Assembly (NCBI RefSeq): GCF_022760995.1
Contig: NZ_JAKWJO010000001.1
Span: 992,001 to 1,056,000 of the forward strand
Length of the DNA: 64,000 bases
Source of the DNA: Dyella sedimenti
GTDB taxonomy: Bacteria > Pseudomonadota > Gammaproteobacteria > Xanthomonadales > Rhodanobacteraceae
Direction: 5' to 3'
The position numbers and the translations under genes are program-made. Positions 26,217 through 36,024 of the stretch are shown here, piece by piece. The first letter of the stretch is position 1. Each line of letters begins with the position of its first letter. The notes below the pieces were generated by a model that made no database searches, was not told the DNA's origin, and saw only the letters and a program-made list of their open reading frames with translations.

Positions 26217-27418
26217 GCAAGCCATCATCCCGGACTGGTGTCGTGGCGCTGGCCGTCATCCTGCTGGTGGCCGCGTTCTGGTGGGCCGGCCACCGATCGG
26301 GGGCGAACGGCCCGGCGGAAGGCCAGCCCGTGGCCGTCGTCACCGCCGTCGCCCGGCAGGGCAGTTTCGCGGTCTCCCGGTCGCAGCCGGGCACGGTGAC
26401 CCCCGCCAACAGCGTGGTGGTCCGCAGCCGCGTGGACGGTGAGCTGGTCCGCGTCGCCTTCACCGGCGGCCAGCAGGTCAAGCAGGGCGACCTGCTGGCC
26501 GAAGTGGACCCACGCCCGTTCCAGGCCCAACTGCAGCTCGCCACCGGCGACCTGGCGCGTAGCCAGGCGCAGCTCGCCAATGCGCAGGAGACGTTGAAGC
26601 ATTACCAGGCCCTGCTGTCCCAGGATTCGATCTCCCGCCAGCGGGTGGCCGACCAGCAGGCGCTGGTCGCCCAGTATGCCGGCGAGGTGAAATCCGAGCA
26701 GGGCCGCATCGACACCGCGAACCTGCAGCTGTCGAATACGCGCATCACCGCGCCGGTCAGCGGCACGGTCGGTTTGCGCCGGGTCGATCCGGGCAACCTC
26801 GTCGGCCCCTCCGATGCACGCGGCATCGTGACGGTGACCCAGTCCCAGCCGAGCAAGGTGGTGTTCGCGGTGTCCGTGCAGGATGCGCCCCACGTGCTGG
26901 AACGGTTGCGCGGCGGCACCTGCATTCCGGTCACCGTCTACGGCGACGATCCCGATCGTCCGCTGGCCACCGGCCGGCTGCTGGCCGCCAACAACGAAGT
27001 CGATCCGGCCACGGGAACGGTCAAGCTCGAGGCGCAGTTCGCGAACGCCAATGGCGAGCTGCTGCCCAACCAGTTCGTGACCGCGAAGCTTCCCGTGGAA
27101 GTCTTGCCGGCTGCCACGCTGGTGCCCACGGCCGCCGTCCAGCAGGGCGCCCAGGGCGCGTTCGTCTACGTGGTCGGCGATGACAAGGTCGCGGCCGCCG
27201 TGCCGGTCGAGCTGGGGCCCGGTAACGCGGATGCCACGGTCATCCGCGCGGGGCTGGCCCCGGGCGCGCGGGTGGTCGTGCAGGGTGCCGACCGGCTGCG
27301 TGCGGGCACCACGGTCAACGCGACGGCGGCACCGGCGGCACCGGCCGCGACGCCAGCAGCCGCAACGGCATGCCCAGGCGAGGCCGTCGCTACCTCCGCA
27401 TCGTCCGTTCGACCGTGA
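26213..27418 (+). CDS. mdtA: RND efflux periplasmic adaptor, MdtA-like
   Basis: Membrane-fusion protein of 401 residues linking RND pump and outer-membrane channel. An N-terminal membrane anchor (GVVALAVILLVAAFWWAG) is followed by a lipoyl-like half (SRVDGELVRVAFTGGQQVKQGDLLAEVD), a long coiled-coil hairpin (about 95-165), the second lipoyl half (NTRITAPVSGTVGLRRVDPGN) and a beta-barrel domain. Closest in style to MdtA. It overlaps the N-acyltransferase by 4 nt (ATGA) and the next gene by 4 nt (GTGA), so the whole set is translationally coupled. Confidence 0.88.
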   Translation: MSKPSSRTGVVALAVILLVAAFWWAGHRSGANGPAEGQPVAVVTAVARQGSFAVSRSQPGTVTPANSVVVRSRVDGELVRVAFTGGQQVKQGDLLAEVDPRPFQAQLQLATGDLARSQAQLANAQETLKHYQALLSQDSISRQRVADQQALVAQYAGEVKSEQGRIDTANLQLSNTRITAPVSGTVGLRRVDPGNLVGPSDARGIVTVTQSQPSKVVFAVSVQDAPHVLERLRGGTCIPVTVYGDDPDRPLATGRLLAANNEVDPATGTVKLEAQFANANGELLPNQFVTAKLPVEVLPAATLVPTAAVQQGAQGAFVYVVGDDKVAAAVPVELGPGNADATVIRAGLAPGARVVVQGADRLRAGTTVNATAAPAAPAATPAAATACPGEAVATSASSVRP

Positions 27419-30400
27419 GTCCTTCCCGCCTCTTTATCCTGAGGCCGGTGGCGACGTCGCTGCTGGCCCTGGCGGTGCTCCTGGTGGGCTTGTTCGGCTA
27501 TCGCTTCCTGTCGGTCTCCGCGCTGCCCGAGGTGGATTTCCCGACCATCGAAGTGGTCACCGCCTATCCCGGGGCGGGACCGCAGGTGGTCGCCTCGTCG
27601 ATCACCGCGCCACTGGAACGCCAGCTCGGACAGATGCCGGGCCTGAGCCAGATGGCCTCGACGAGTGCCGTCGGCACGTCGACGATCACCCTGCGCTTCA
27701 ACCTCTCGCTGCCGCTCGACGTGGCCGAGCAGGAAGTGCAGGCGGCGATCAACGCCGTGGCGCCTTCGCTGCCGCCGGACATGTCCCAGCCGCCGATTTA
27801 CCGCAAGGTGAATCCCGCGGATGCACCGGTGATGACGCTGGCGCTGACCTCGCGCACCTTGCCGCTGCGCACGCTTCGCGAACTGGCCGATACGCGCCTC
27901 GTGCCCAAGCTCTCGCAGGTAGCGGGCGTGGGTCTGGTGAGCATCGATGGCGGCCAGCAGCCGGCGATCGTCGTGCAGGCCGATCCTTCCCGGCTCCACT
28001 CGCTGGGCCTGACCCTGGATGACCTGCGCACGGCGATTCGCGACGCGAACTCGAACCAGGCGAAGGGGGCGATCGAGGGGCCGGAGCGAATTTCCAACAT
28101 TGCGCTCAATCACCCGGCCGACAACGTGGAAGGGTTGCGCGACCTGGTCGTCAGCCATCGCGACGGCGCGGTGACGCGGCTGGGCGACGTTGCCCATGTC
28201 AAGGATGGCGTCGAGAACACGCGCCAGGCGGCGTGGTCGGACGAGGCGCCGGCCATCGTCCTGCGCATTCGCCGCCAGCCCGGCGCCAACGTGGTCGACG
28301 TGGTCGACCGCATCCGCGCGGTGCTGCCACAGCTGCATGCGACGCTTCCCGCCGCCGTCGACGTCGCCACCATCACCGACCGTACCGAAACGGTGCGCGC
28401 CGCCGTGCGCGACGTGCAGGTCGAGCTGCTGTTCGCCATCGCGCTGGTCGTGCTGGTGATCTACCTGTTCCTCGGCAGCGGCACGGCCACGGTGATCCCG
28501 GGCGTGGTGGTCCCGCTGTCGCTGGTCGGCACGTTCGCGGTGATGTACCTGGCCGGTTTCTCGATCAACAACCTGACCCTGATGGCGCTGATCGTGGCGA
28601 CCGGGTTCATGGTCGACGATGCGATCGTGATGATCGAGAACATCTCGCGCCATATCGAGGCGGGCGAAACGCCGCTGGACGCGGCGCTGAAGGGTGCGCG
28701 CCAGATCGCCTTTACGGTGGTGTCGCTGACCGTATCGCTGGTCGCCGTGCTCATCCCGCTGCTGTTCATGGGGGGCCTGGTCGGGCGCCTGTTCCGCGAG
28801 TTCGCGGTGACGCTGGCGGTGGCGATCCTGATCTCGTGCGTGGTGTCGCTCACGCTGACGCCGATGATGTGCGCACGCATGCTGCGCCGCGTGCCGGGAG
28901 CGAAGCAGGGACGTATCGCGCGCGATGGCAAGGCCTGGCTCGATGACGTGCTCGCGCGCTATGCGCGCGGACTGGAGTGGGTGCTGGCGCGGCAGGCCGG
29001 CGTGCTTGTCGCCGTGGCCGCGATGGCGGTGCTGGCGATCGGCCTCTACGTGGCGATGCCGCGCGGACTGTTCCCGGTGCAGGATTCCGGCGATATCCAG
29101 GGCATCACCGAGGCTTCGCCCACTGTGTCCTTTGCGGCGATGAGCCGCCACCAGCAGGCACTGACGCAGGCGATCCTGCGCGATCCCGCGGTCGCCGGCG
29201 TCGCCTCCTTCATCGGTGGGGAAGGCGGCGCCGCGGCGCTCAACACCGGGCAGGTGCTCATCCACCTGAAGCCGCTCGCCCAGCGTGACCGCGTGCCCAC
29301 GGTGATGGCTCGCATCGCCGACGCGGCAAGCAAGGTGGATGGCATCACGCTGCATATGCAGCCGGTGCCGGATCTCACTATCGACGACCGCATGAGCCGC
29401 GGCCAATACCAGTTTTCGCTCGAGAATGCCGATGCCGCGCAGCTTGCCCAGGCGGTGCCGCGCATCGTCGAGCCCTTGCGCGGCGTGCGCGGCCTTGCCG
29501 GCGTGACCAGCGACCAGGACGATCTCGGCCTGGAGGCTTATGTCCAGGTCGACCATGACCTGGCGAGCCGGTATGGCATTACCTCGGTGGCGGTGGGCGA
29601 CGCGCTGTACGATGCGTTCGGCCAGCGCCAGGTGAGCACCTTGCTCTCCCTGGCCAATCCGCGACGGGTCATCCTCGGAGCGCTTCCGAATGCCGAGGAC
29701 ACCGCCGGGGCGATCCGCGGCATCTATCTCGCCGGCCAGGACGACGCGGGGAAGGGCGCGGCCGGCTCGGCCGATGCTTCGAGTCCACTGGTCCCGCTTT
29801 CGTCGATCGCCCACGTGAGCGAACGTACCGCGCCGCTGGTCGTTACCCGCCTGGATCAGCTGCCGGCCGCCACGGTGTCGTTCAATCTCGCCCCGGGCAC
29901 GGCGCTGGATGGTGCGATGGCCACGGTGGAGAAGGTGCGCAAGGAACTCAACCTGCCGGCGAGCACGCAACTGCGCTGGGAGGGTGCCGCGGCGGCGTTC
30001 CAGGTCTCGCGCGAAGGCCAGCCGTGGCTGATCCTCGCGACGCTTATCACGGTGTACATCGTGCTGGGTGTGCTCTACGAGAGCTTCATCCATCCTTTGA
30101 CGATACTTTCCACGCTGCCGTCGGCGGGCATCGGCGCCTTGCTCGCGTTGCTGGTGGGCGGTTTCGAGCTCGACGTGATCTCGCTGATCGGCATCATCCT
30201 GTTGATCGGCATCGTGCAGAAGAACGCGATCATGCTGATCGACTTCGCGATCGATGCGCAGCGCCGGCAGGGGCTCGCGCCGCGCGATGCGATCGTGCAG
30301 GCCAGCCTGCTGCGGTTCCGCCCGATCATCATGACGACCCTGGCCGCCATGCTGGGCGCGCTGCCGCTGATGCTCGGCGGCGGCATGGGCGCGGAGCTGC

Positions 30401-30522
30401 GCCATCCGCTGGGTGTGGGCATCTTCTGGGGCCTGCTGGTGAGCCAACTGCTGACCCTGTTCACCACCCCAGTCATCTACCTTGCCTTCGAGCGCGTGCT
30501 GCGCATGGGACGCCGGGCATGA
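27415..30522 (+). CDS. mdtB: RND efflux permease, MdtB-like
   Basis: Inner-membrane RND pump of 1,035 residues with twelve helices and two large periplasmic loops. It begins SRLFILRPVATSLLALAVLLVGLFGYRFL; the proton-relay acidic pair is in GFMVDDAIVMIENISRHIE. MdtB usually pairs with MdtC as a heteromer, and a second pump gene follows. The start is GTG at 27415, overlapping the adaptor stop; the upstream frame does not resemble an RND N-terminus. Confidence 0.9.
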   Translation: MSPSRLFILRPVATSLLALAVLLVGLFGYRFLSVSALPEVDFPTIEVVTAYPGAGPQVVASSITAPLERQLGQMPGLSQMASTSAVGTSTITLRFNLSLPLDVAEQEVQAAINAVAPSLPPDMSQPPIYRKVNPADAPVMTLALTSRTLPLRTLRELADTRLVPKLSQVAGVGLVSIDGGQQPAIVVQADPSRLHSLGLTLDDLRTAIRDANSNQAKGAIEGPERISNIALNHPADNVEGLRDLVVSHRDGAVTRLGDVAHVKDGVENTRQAAWSDEAPAIVLRIRRQPGANVVDVVDRIRAVLPQLHATLPAAVDVATITDRTETVRAAVRDVQVELLFAIALVVLVIYLFLGSGTATVIPGVVVPLSLVGTFAVMYLAGFSINNLTLMALIVATGFMVDDAIVMIENISRHIEAGETPLDAALKGARQIAFTVVSLTVSLVAVLIPLLFMGGLVGRLFREFAVTLAVAILISCVVSLTLTPMMCARMLRRVPGAKQGRIARDGKAWLDDVLARYARGLEWVLARQAGVLVAVAAMAVLAIGLYVAMPRGLFPVQDSGDIQGITEASPTVSFAAMSRHQQALTQAILRDPAVAGVASFIGGEGGAAALNTGQVLIHLKPLAQRDRVPTVMARIADAASKVDGITLHMQPVPDLTIDDRMSRGQYQFSLENADAAQLAQAVPRIVEPLRGVRGLAGVTSDQDDLGLEAYVQVDHDLASRYGITSVAVGDALYDAFGQRQVSTLLSLANPRRVILGALPNAEDTAGAIRGIYLAGQDDAGKGAAGSADASSPLVPLSSIAHVSERTAPLVVTRLDQLPAATVSFNLAPGTALDGAMATVEKVRKELNLPASTQLRWEGAAAAFQVSREGQPWLILATLITVYIVLGVLYESFIHPLTILSTLPSAGIGALLALLVGGFELDVISLIGIILLIGIVQKNAIMLIDFAIDAQRRQGLAPRDAIVQASLLRFRPIIMTTLAAMLGALPLMLGGGMGAELRHPLGVGIFWGLLVSQLLTLFTTPVIYLAFERVLRMGRRA

Positions 30523-33500
30523 ACCTGTCCCGGCTGTTCATCGATCGACCGGTGGCGACGACGCTGCTGTGCCTTGGTCTGGTGATCGCCGGGGCCTTTA
30601 CGTGGCGCCTGCTGCCCATCGCCTCCATGCCCGAGGTGAACGTGCCGACCATCAAGGTCTCGGCCGCGCTCCCAGGCGCGAGTCCGGAAACCATGGTGTC
30701 GGCGGTGGCGACGCCGCTAGAGCGGTCGCTCGGACGCATCGCCGGCCTCACCGAGATGACCTCGGTGAACACCGCCGGGCAGACCGATATCCGGCTCACC
30801 TTCGATCTCTCGCGCAATACCGCCGGTGCGGCCCGCGACGTCCAGGGCGCCATCAATGCCGCGCGCAGCGACCTGCCGTCCGACCTCGCCGGCAGTCCGA
30901 GCTATCGCGAAGTCAGTTCGGCCGACGCCCCCGTGCTGGTGCTGGCGCTGACCTCGCGGCACGCGACACCGGGGCAGATGTACGAGGTCGCCTCCACCAC
31001 CTTCAGCCAGACGCTGGCGCAGGTCGATGGCGTGGGAGATGTCGAACTCGTCGGCGGTTCCGTGCCGGCGTTCCGCGTCGCGCTGGATCCGCAGGCCCTG
31101 AGCCAGCGCGGCATCGGCTTGGAGGACGTGCGCCATGCGCTGGCCGCCGCCGTCTCCAACCAGCCGACGGGCGTGGTGGAGGTGGGCGACCGTGCCTTGC
31201 AGGTCGCGATCAACGGCCAGCTGGATTCGGTCCAGGCGTTCCAGTCGCTGGTCGTGGCCCATCGCGACGGCGCGGTGGTGCGGCTGGGCGAGGTGGGGCG
31301 CGTGACCGCGGGCATGCGCGATCCGCATACCACCGCGCTGGCCAACGGCGAGCCCGCGGTGCTCGCGCTGGTGCGGCACAAGCCGGGTTCCAACACCATC
31401 GCGGTCATCGATGGGGTCATGCAGCGCCTGCCGGTGCTCCGCGCCTCGCTGCCCGGCGACATGCGCGTGAGCGTCATCGTCGACCGGGCCACCACGGTAC
31501 GCGCCTCGCTGCGCGCGGCCGAACACACGCTCATCCTCGCAGTGGTGCTGGTGGTCGTGGTGATGCTGCTGTTCCTGCGCGACTGGCGGGCCGCGCTCAT
31601 CGCGAGCGCGGTGGCGCCCATCGCGATGCTGGGCGCCATGATCGTGATGAAGGCGCTGGGCTACAGCCTGGATATCCTCTCGCTGATGGCGCTGACCATC
31701 GCCGTCGGCTTCGCCGTCGATGACGCCGTGGTGGTCGTGGAGAACATCGCGCGGCACCTCGAGGCCGGGCTGCCGCCGCGCGAGGCGGCACGGGGGGGCG
31801 CAGGCGAGGTGGGCCTCACCGTCGTGTCCATGAGCGCCGTGCTCATCGCGGTCTTCCTGCCGCTGCTGCTGATGGGCGGCTACGTCGGGCTGTTCGTGCG
31901 CGAGTTCGCGGTCACGCTGGCGACCGTGATCGTGATCTCCCTGATGGTGTCGTTGACCGTCGTGCCGATGTGGTGCGCCCAGTGGCTGCGCCCGGCCCGG
32001 GCAACCCGCATGCATGGCCGCGTCTACCAATGGAGCGAGCGCGGGCTGGCGCGCCTGCAGCGGGGCTACGACAAGACCCTGATCTGGGCGCTCCGCCATG
32101 CGCCACTGACGATGCTGTCGCTGCTGGGCGTGCTGTGCCTCAGCGTGGTCCTGTACATCGTGGTCCCCAAGGGCTTCTTCCCGCGCCAGGACACGGGCGA
32201 GCTGACCGGCGATTTCGATGCCGGCGGAAGCACCGCCTTTCCGCTGGCCAAGGCTCGCCTGGCCGAGTTCATCGACACGGTGCGCGCCGATCCCGCCGTG
32301 GCCTCGGTCGCCGGATACCTGGAACAGAACGACGGCTCCCTGTTCGTGACCCTCAAGCCGTTTTCCGAGCGGACGGCGACGGCCGACGACGTGGCCGCCC
32401 GGCTGAATGCACAGTTGGCGACCCAGCCCGGCGGCGTATTCACCGTGACGTCGGTGCAGAACATTCGCGTGGGCGGCCGACGCAGCCGCTCGTCCAACGA
32501 ATTCACCCTGCAGGCCGATTCGCCGGCGCTACTGCGCGAATGGACGCCGCGCGTGGTGCAGGCGATGCTCGCGCTGCCCGAGCTGCGCAACGTGCACGGC
32601 AATGCAGGCAATATCGGTACGGCCACGTCACTGGATGTCGATCGCGATACGGCCGCCCAGTTTGGCGTAGCCTACGCCCGCATCGACGGCGTCCTGCGCG
32701 ACGCCTTCGCCGACCGTCGCGTCACGACGGTATTCACGCCCGCCAGCCAGATCCCGGTCGTGATGGGCGTGGCCGCGGAGCAGGCTCCATCCGCGCAGGC
32801 GTTCGACCGCCTCACCGTACCTGCCGCCGGTGGCGGCAGCGTGCCGTTGCCGGCGCTGGGCCATATGCGCCAGTTCGATACGCCACTCGACATCGCGCAC
32901 TATGGGCAATCGGTGGCGGCCACGATCTCGTTCGATCGCGCGCCGGGTGTCTCGCTCGCGCAGGCGTCCCAGTTGATCGAGCGGGCGATGCGCCAGCTCG
33001 CCGTGCCGACCTCGGTCCGGGGCAGCTTCCAGGGTTCCGCTGGCGCGGCCCGCCAGGTCGCCGACAGCGAACCGGCCTTGATCCTGGCGGCCTTCCTGAC
33101 CCTGTTCATCGTGCTGGGCATCCTCTACGAGAGCTGCGTGCATCCGCTGACCATCCTGTCCACGCTGCCTTCCGCCGCCGTGGGGGCGGTGTTCGCGCTG
33201 ATGCTGTTCCGAACGGACCTGGACGTGATCGCGCTGGTGGGCATCTTCGCCCTCGTCGGCATCGTGATGAAGAACGCGATCATGATGGTGGACTTCGCCC
33301 TTGCGGCCGCCCGCGAAGGGCGCATGACGCCGCTGGAGGCGATCCGCGAGGCGTGCCGGCTGCGCTTCCGTCCCATCCTCATGACCTCGCTGGCGGTGAT
33401 GGTCGCCGCGGTGCCGCTCGCGGTATCGCGCGGCAATGGCGCCGAGATGCACCAGCCGCTGGGCATCGCGATGGGCGGTGGCCTGGTCCTCAGCCAGGTG

Positions 33501-33635
33501 TTGACGCTGTACACGACCCCGGTTGTGTACCTTTATCTTGATCGTTTCAGCAGGTGGACAAGCCAATGGCTGCAGAGCTTCGGGACCCGGCGCGACGCGG
33601 GGTGGTCGACCGATGGCGAGGGACCGCTCGCATGA
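30519..33635 (+). CDS. mdtC: RND efflux permease, MdtC-like
   Basis: Second RND subunit, 1,038 residues, starting MNLSRLFIDRPVATTLLCLGLVIAGAFTWRLLP. The acidic pair is conserved in GFAVDDAVVVVENIARHLEAG, and the late helices carry ALVGIVMKNAIMMVDFALAA. Together with the preceding gene it forms the MdtB-MdtC arrangement known from multidrug and bile-salt efflux. It overlaps mdtB and the following outer-membrane gene by 4 nt each. Substrate unknown; linkage to ceramide genes raises the possibility of lipid export. Confidence 0.9.
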   Translation: MNLSRLFIDRPVATTLLCLGLVIAGAFTWRLLPIASMPEVNVPTIKVSAALPGASPETMVSAVATPLERSLGRIAGLTEMTSVNTAGQTDIRLTFDLSRNTAGAARDVQGAINAARSDLPSDLAGSPSYREVSSADAPVLVLALTSRHATPGQMYEVASTTFSQTLAQVDGVGDVELVGGSVPAFRVALDPQALSQRGIGLEDVRHALAAAVSNQPTGVVEVGDRALQVAINGQLDSVQAFQSLVVAHRDGAVVRLGEVGRVTAGMRDPHTTALANGEPAVLALVRHKPGSNTIAVIDGVMQRLPVLRASLPGDMRVSVIVDRATTVRASLRAAEHTLILAVVLVVVVMLLFLRDWRAALIASAVAPIAMLGAMIVMKALGYSLDILSLMALTIAVGFAVDDAVVVVENIARHLEAGLPPREAARGGAGEVGLTVVSMSAVLIAVFLPLLLMGGYVGLFVREFAVTLATVIVISLMVSLTVVPMWCAQWLRPARATRMHGRVYQWSERGLARLQRGYDKTLIWALRHAPLTMLSLLGVLCLSVVLYIVVPKGFFPRQDTGELTGDFDAGGSTAFPLAKARLAEFIDTVRADPAVASVAGYLEQNDGSLFVTLKPFSERTATADDVAARLNAQLATQPGGVFTVTSVQNIRVGGRRSRSSNEFTLQADSPALLREWTPRVVQAMLALPELRNVHGNAGNIGTATSLDVDRDTAAQFGVAYARIDGVLRDAFADRRVTTVFTPASQIPVVMGVAAEQAPSAQAFDRLTVPAAGGGSVPLPALGHMRQFDTPLDIAHYGQSVAATISFDRAPGVSLAQASQLIERAMRQLAVPTSVRGSFQGSAGAARQVADSEPALILAAFLTLFIVLGILYESCVHPLTILSTLPSAAVGAVFALMLFRTDLDVIALVGIFALVGIVMKNAIMMVDFALAAAREGRMTPLEAIREACRLRFRPILMTSLAVMVAAVPLAVSRGNGAEMHQPLGIAMGGGLVLSQVLTLYTTPVVYLYLDRFSRWTSQWLQSFGTRRDAGWSTDGEGPLA

Positions 33636-34999
33636 CCGTGCTGCCCGTGAATTCGCTGCTGCGCACGTTGGCGGTGGCCGGCGTCACGGTTGCCCTCGCC
33701 GCATGCGCCGAGGTGGGGCCGGACTATGTCCGGCCGGCCGCGCCGACGCCGGCGGCGTACAAGGAAACCGCCGGGCCGGATGCGCAGGCCACGGCGTTGC
33801 CGGCGGGCAAGTGGTGGTCCATCTACGGCGATGCCGCCCTGGACGAGCTCGTCTCGCAAGTCCAGGTGAACAACCAGTCGCTGGCCGCCTCGGCCGCGCG
33901 CGTGCGCGAGGCCCAGGCGCTGCTCAAGGCGGCCGGGGGCGCCGCGTACCCGTCGATCGGCCTCGGTTCGCTCAAGTCGGGCCGCCGCAACGAAAACGAC
34001 TTCGGCCTGGGCGTCAGCTGGGAACTCGATCTGTGGGGCCGCATCCGACGCGACGTCGAGGCGCACCGGGCCTCCGCCCAGGCCAGCGAGGCGGATCTCG
34101 CCGCCGCCACGCTATCGATGCAGGCGCGGCTGGTGCAGAGCTACTTCGCCCTGCGCGAGGACGATGCGACGATCGCCTTGCTGGAACGCGCGGCGGACGT
34201 GGGCACGCGTTGGCACCAGATGGTCCAAAACCAGTACGCGCAGGGACAGGCTTCCAGCGCCAACGTGGCCGATGCCCTGATGCGCGCCAGCAGCGCGCAA
34301 CTGCAGCTGGCCGATACGAAGAGCGCCCGCGCGCAGCTCGAACACGCGATCGCGGTGATGCTCGGCAAACCGCCGGCGGAGTTCTCGATCGCGCCCGCGC
34401 CGTTCGACGTGAACGTGCCGGTCATCCCCGCCAGCCTGCCGGCGACGCTCCTGGAGCGCCGTCCGGACGTGGTCGCCAGCGAGCGCCGCATGGCCGCCGC
34501 CAGCGCCCGTATCGGCGTGGCCAAGGCCGACACCCTGCCGTCGATCGACCTGGTCGCGGGTCTCGGTGTGCGCCGTGGCCCGACTGGCACCGTGGATGCC
34601 CACGCGCCGCTGTTCGCGGGCGGCCGCCTGGAGGCCGGGGTGGAGAACGCCGACGCGGGCTACAGCGAGGCCGTGGCCAACTACCGGCAGACGGTGCTCG
34701 ACGCTTACCGCGAGGTGGAGGATGGCCTCATCGCGACCCGCACCCTGGCCGATGCCGCGCCGCTGCATGCCGATGCCGCGAAGGCAGCCACCGAATCCGA
34801 CCGCGTGATACAGAACCAGTACCGAGAAGGCGTCGCCGACTACCCCGCCGTGGTGGATGCGGCGAACGCCGCGCTCAATGCGGTCCGGGGCGACCTGGAC
34901 CTGCGGCGCCGTCGCCTGGATGCCAGCGTGGATCTCATCGTCGCGCTCGGCGGCGGCTGGCAGCCCGAAGCCGGCAAGGACGCGACCGCCGAACGCTGA
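33632..34999 (+). CDS. Outer-membrane efflux lipoprotein, NodT family
   Basis: TolC-like channel of 455 residues with a lipoprotein signal (VTVALAAC, lipid Cys at 25) and the NodT opening VGPDYVRPAAPTPAAYKETAG. Two OEP repeats follow, with RRPDVVASERRMAAASARIGVAKADTLPSIDL as the typical mid-protein motif. It completes a tripartite pump with the three genes before it and starts inside the mdtC stop codon region (ATGA). Last gene of the plus-strand operon. Confidence 0.92.
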   Translation: MTVLPVNSLLRTLAVAGVTVALAACAEVGPDYVRPAAPTPAAYKETAGPDAQATALPAGKWWSIYGDAALDELVSQVQVNNQSLAASAARVREAQALLKAAGGAAYPSIGLGSLKSGRRNENDFGLGVSWELDLWGRIRRDVEAHRASAQASEADLAAATLSMQARLVQSYFALREDDATIALLERAADVGTRWHQMVQNQYAQGQASSANVADALMRASSAQLQLADTKSARAQLEHAIAVMLGKPPAEFSIAPAPFDVNVPVIPASLPATLLERRPDVVASERRMAAASARIGVAKADTLPSIDLVAGLGVRRGPTGTVDAHAPLFAGGRLEAGVENADAGYSEAVANYRQTVLDAYREVEDGLIATRTLADAAPLHADAAKAATESDRVIQNQYREGVADYPAVVDAANAALNAVRGDLDLRRRRLDASVDLIVALGGGWQPEAGKDATAER

Positions 35000-35063
35000 G
35001 GTGCTGGTCCAGGACCATCGCGTGGTGGAGTTGAGTATCCCCCTGCGGTTGGGGGCAGGCCCT

Positions 35064-35095
35064 GCAGGAGCGCATCCTGTGCGCGACCGCCTTTC
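35064..35095 (+). repeat. REP-like palindrome between convergent operons
   Basis: Single copy of the GGAGCGCAYCCTGTGCGCGACC family, with one base different from the copy at 24700. It lies in the 185-nt gap between the end of the RND operon and the end of the oppositely transcribed ceramide operon, where it may also act as a transcript-end hairpin for both. Confidence 0.8.
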
Positions 35096-35184
35096 GCCTC
35101 AGTCTTCGGCGTCATCCCGGCGCAGGTTGGCCCCGGTCCCGCCGGGAGAGAGGGTGAAGGTACGGGCTTGCGAACGCCAGGCTC

Positions 35185-36024
35185 TTAAAGCGGGTAGTGC
35201 GCGATGAGGGTTTCCAGACGGATGCGCGTCTGCGTCGCCAGTGGCGTCGGCGTGCGGTAATCGCGCCGGCCCGAGATCGAATCGGCCACCATCTCGTCGT
35301 GCCGGTAGCCCATGAGTCCGTTGATCGCAGCCAGGAAGCGCGACATCCGGTAAGCGTGCTCGTCGGGGCCGAACGAACGGACGGTGTCGTAGTACGACAC
35401 CTGCATGCTGATGATCTTGCGGATCGTGTGGAACTGGTGGCCGGCGAACATGGTGCGTGCCATCGCCTTTTTCAGGCGGCCGATCTCGGCGCGCTGGTGG
35501 GCGATGAAGCCAGCCTCGTCGTCCAGTTCGATATCGATGAGGCCGCGATGGACCATCCGCCAGACCGGCCTGGACAGCAAGAGCTTCAGCGTAAGGCCCT
35601 GGCGCACGACCGCGCTGTGCTGCCCGCTGCGAAAGGCGTCCTGCAGGTGGCCCATCACACGAGTGGTCAGGTCGAACAGGAAGCCCGAACGGTGCCGCTT
35701 GCCGTAGAGCCGCTGGGCGAAGCGAAGGTGCTTGTAGCGCGCGCGGATGTACTTGTACTGGAGCCGCTCGTCGGCGCTGAGGCCCTCGTTGCGCAGCAGC
35801 TTTTCGACCAGTTGCATCAGCTCCTCGCGCGTCACGCCATCTTCCCAGAACTGCAGGCAGAGGGCGTAGCAGCGTCCGATCCACTCGTCGGGGCATCCCA
35901 GCACGATGGGGTCGGGCAGGGCGACGTGGGCGTCGACCACATCGTCGGTATCGACGGCGTCGAACAGTCGCCGGAGAATCTCCTTCGGGAATCGCGGCCA
36001 GCGCAGGCCACCCATGCCGTTCAT
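35185..36024 (-). CDS. Hypothetical protein, last gene of the ceramide/flippase operon
   Basis: A 279-residue protein I do not recognise. It is soluble-looking, without signal peptide or membrane helix, rich in Arg, His and Asp, and probably helical. It opens MNGMGGLRWPRFPKEILRRLFDAVD; notable stretches are LGCPDEWIGRCYALCLQFWED and AGHQFHTIRKIISMQVSYYDTVRSF. No catalytic motif is evident. Its ATG overlaps the flippase stop by 4 nt, and the start at 36024 avoids an Arg-rich out-of-character extension over the flippase gene. Context suggests a role in the lipid or glycolipid pathway; function unknown. Confidence 0.8.
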   Translation of the reverse strand: MNGMGGLRWPRFPKEILRRLFDAVDTDDVVDAHVALPDPIVLGCPDEWIGRCYALCLQFWEDGVTREELMQLVEKLLRNEGLSADERLQYKYIRARYKHLRFAQRLYGKRHRSGFLFDLTTRVMGHLQDAFRSGQHSAVVRQGLTLKLLLSRPVWRMVHRGLIDIELDDEAGFIAHQRAEIGRLKKAMARTMFAGHQFHTIRKIISMQVSYYDTVRSFGPDEHAYRMSRFLAAINGLMGYRHDEMVADSISGRRDYRTPTPLATQTRIRLETLIAHYPL

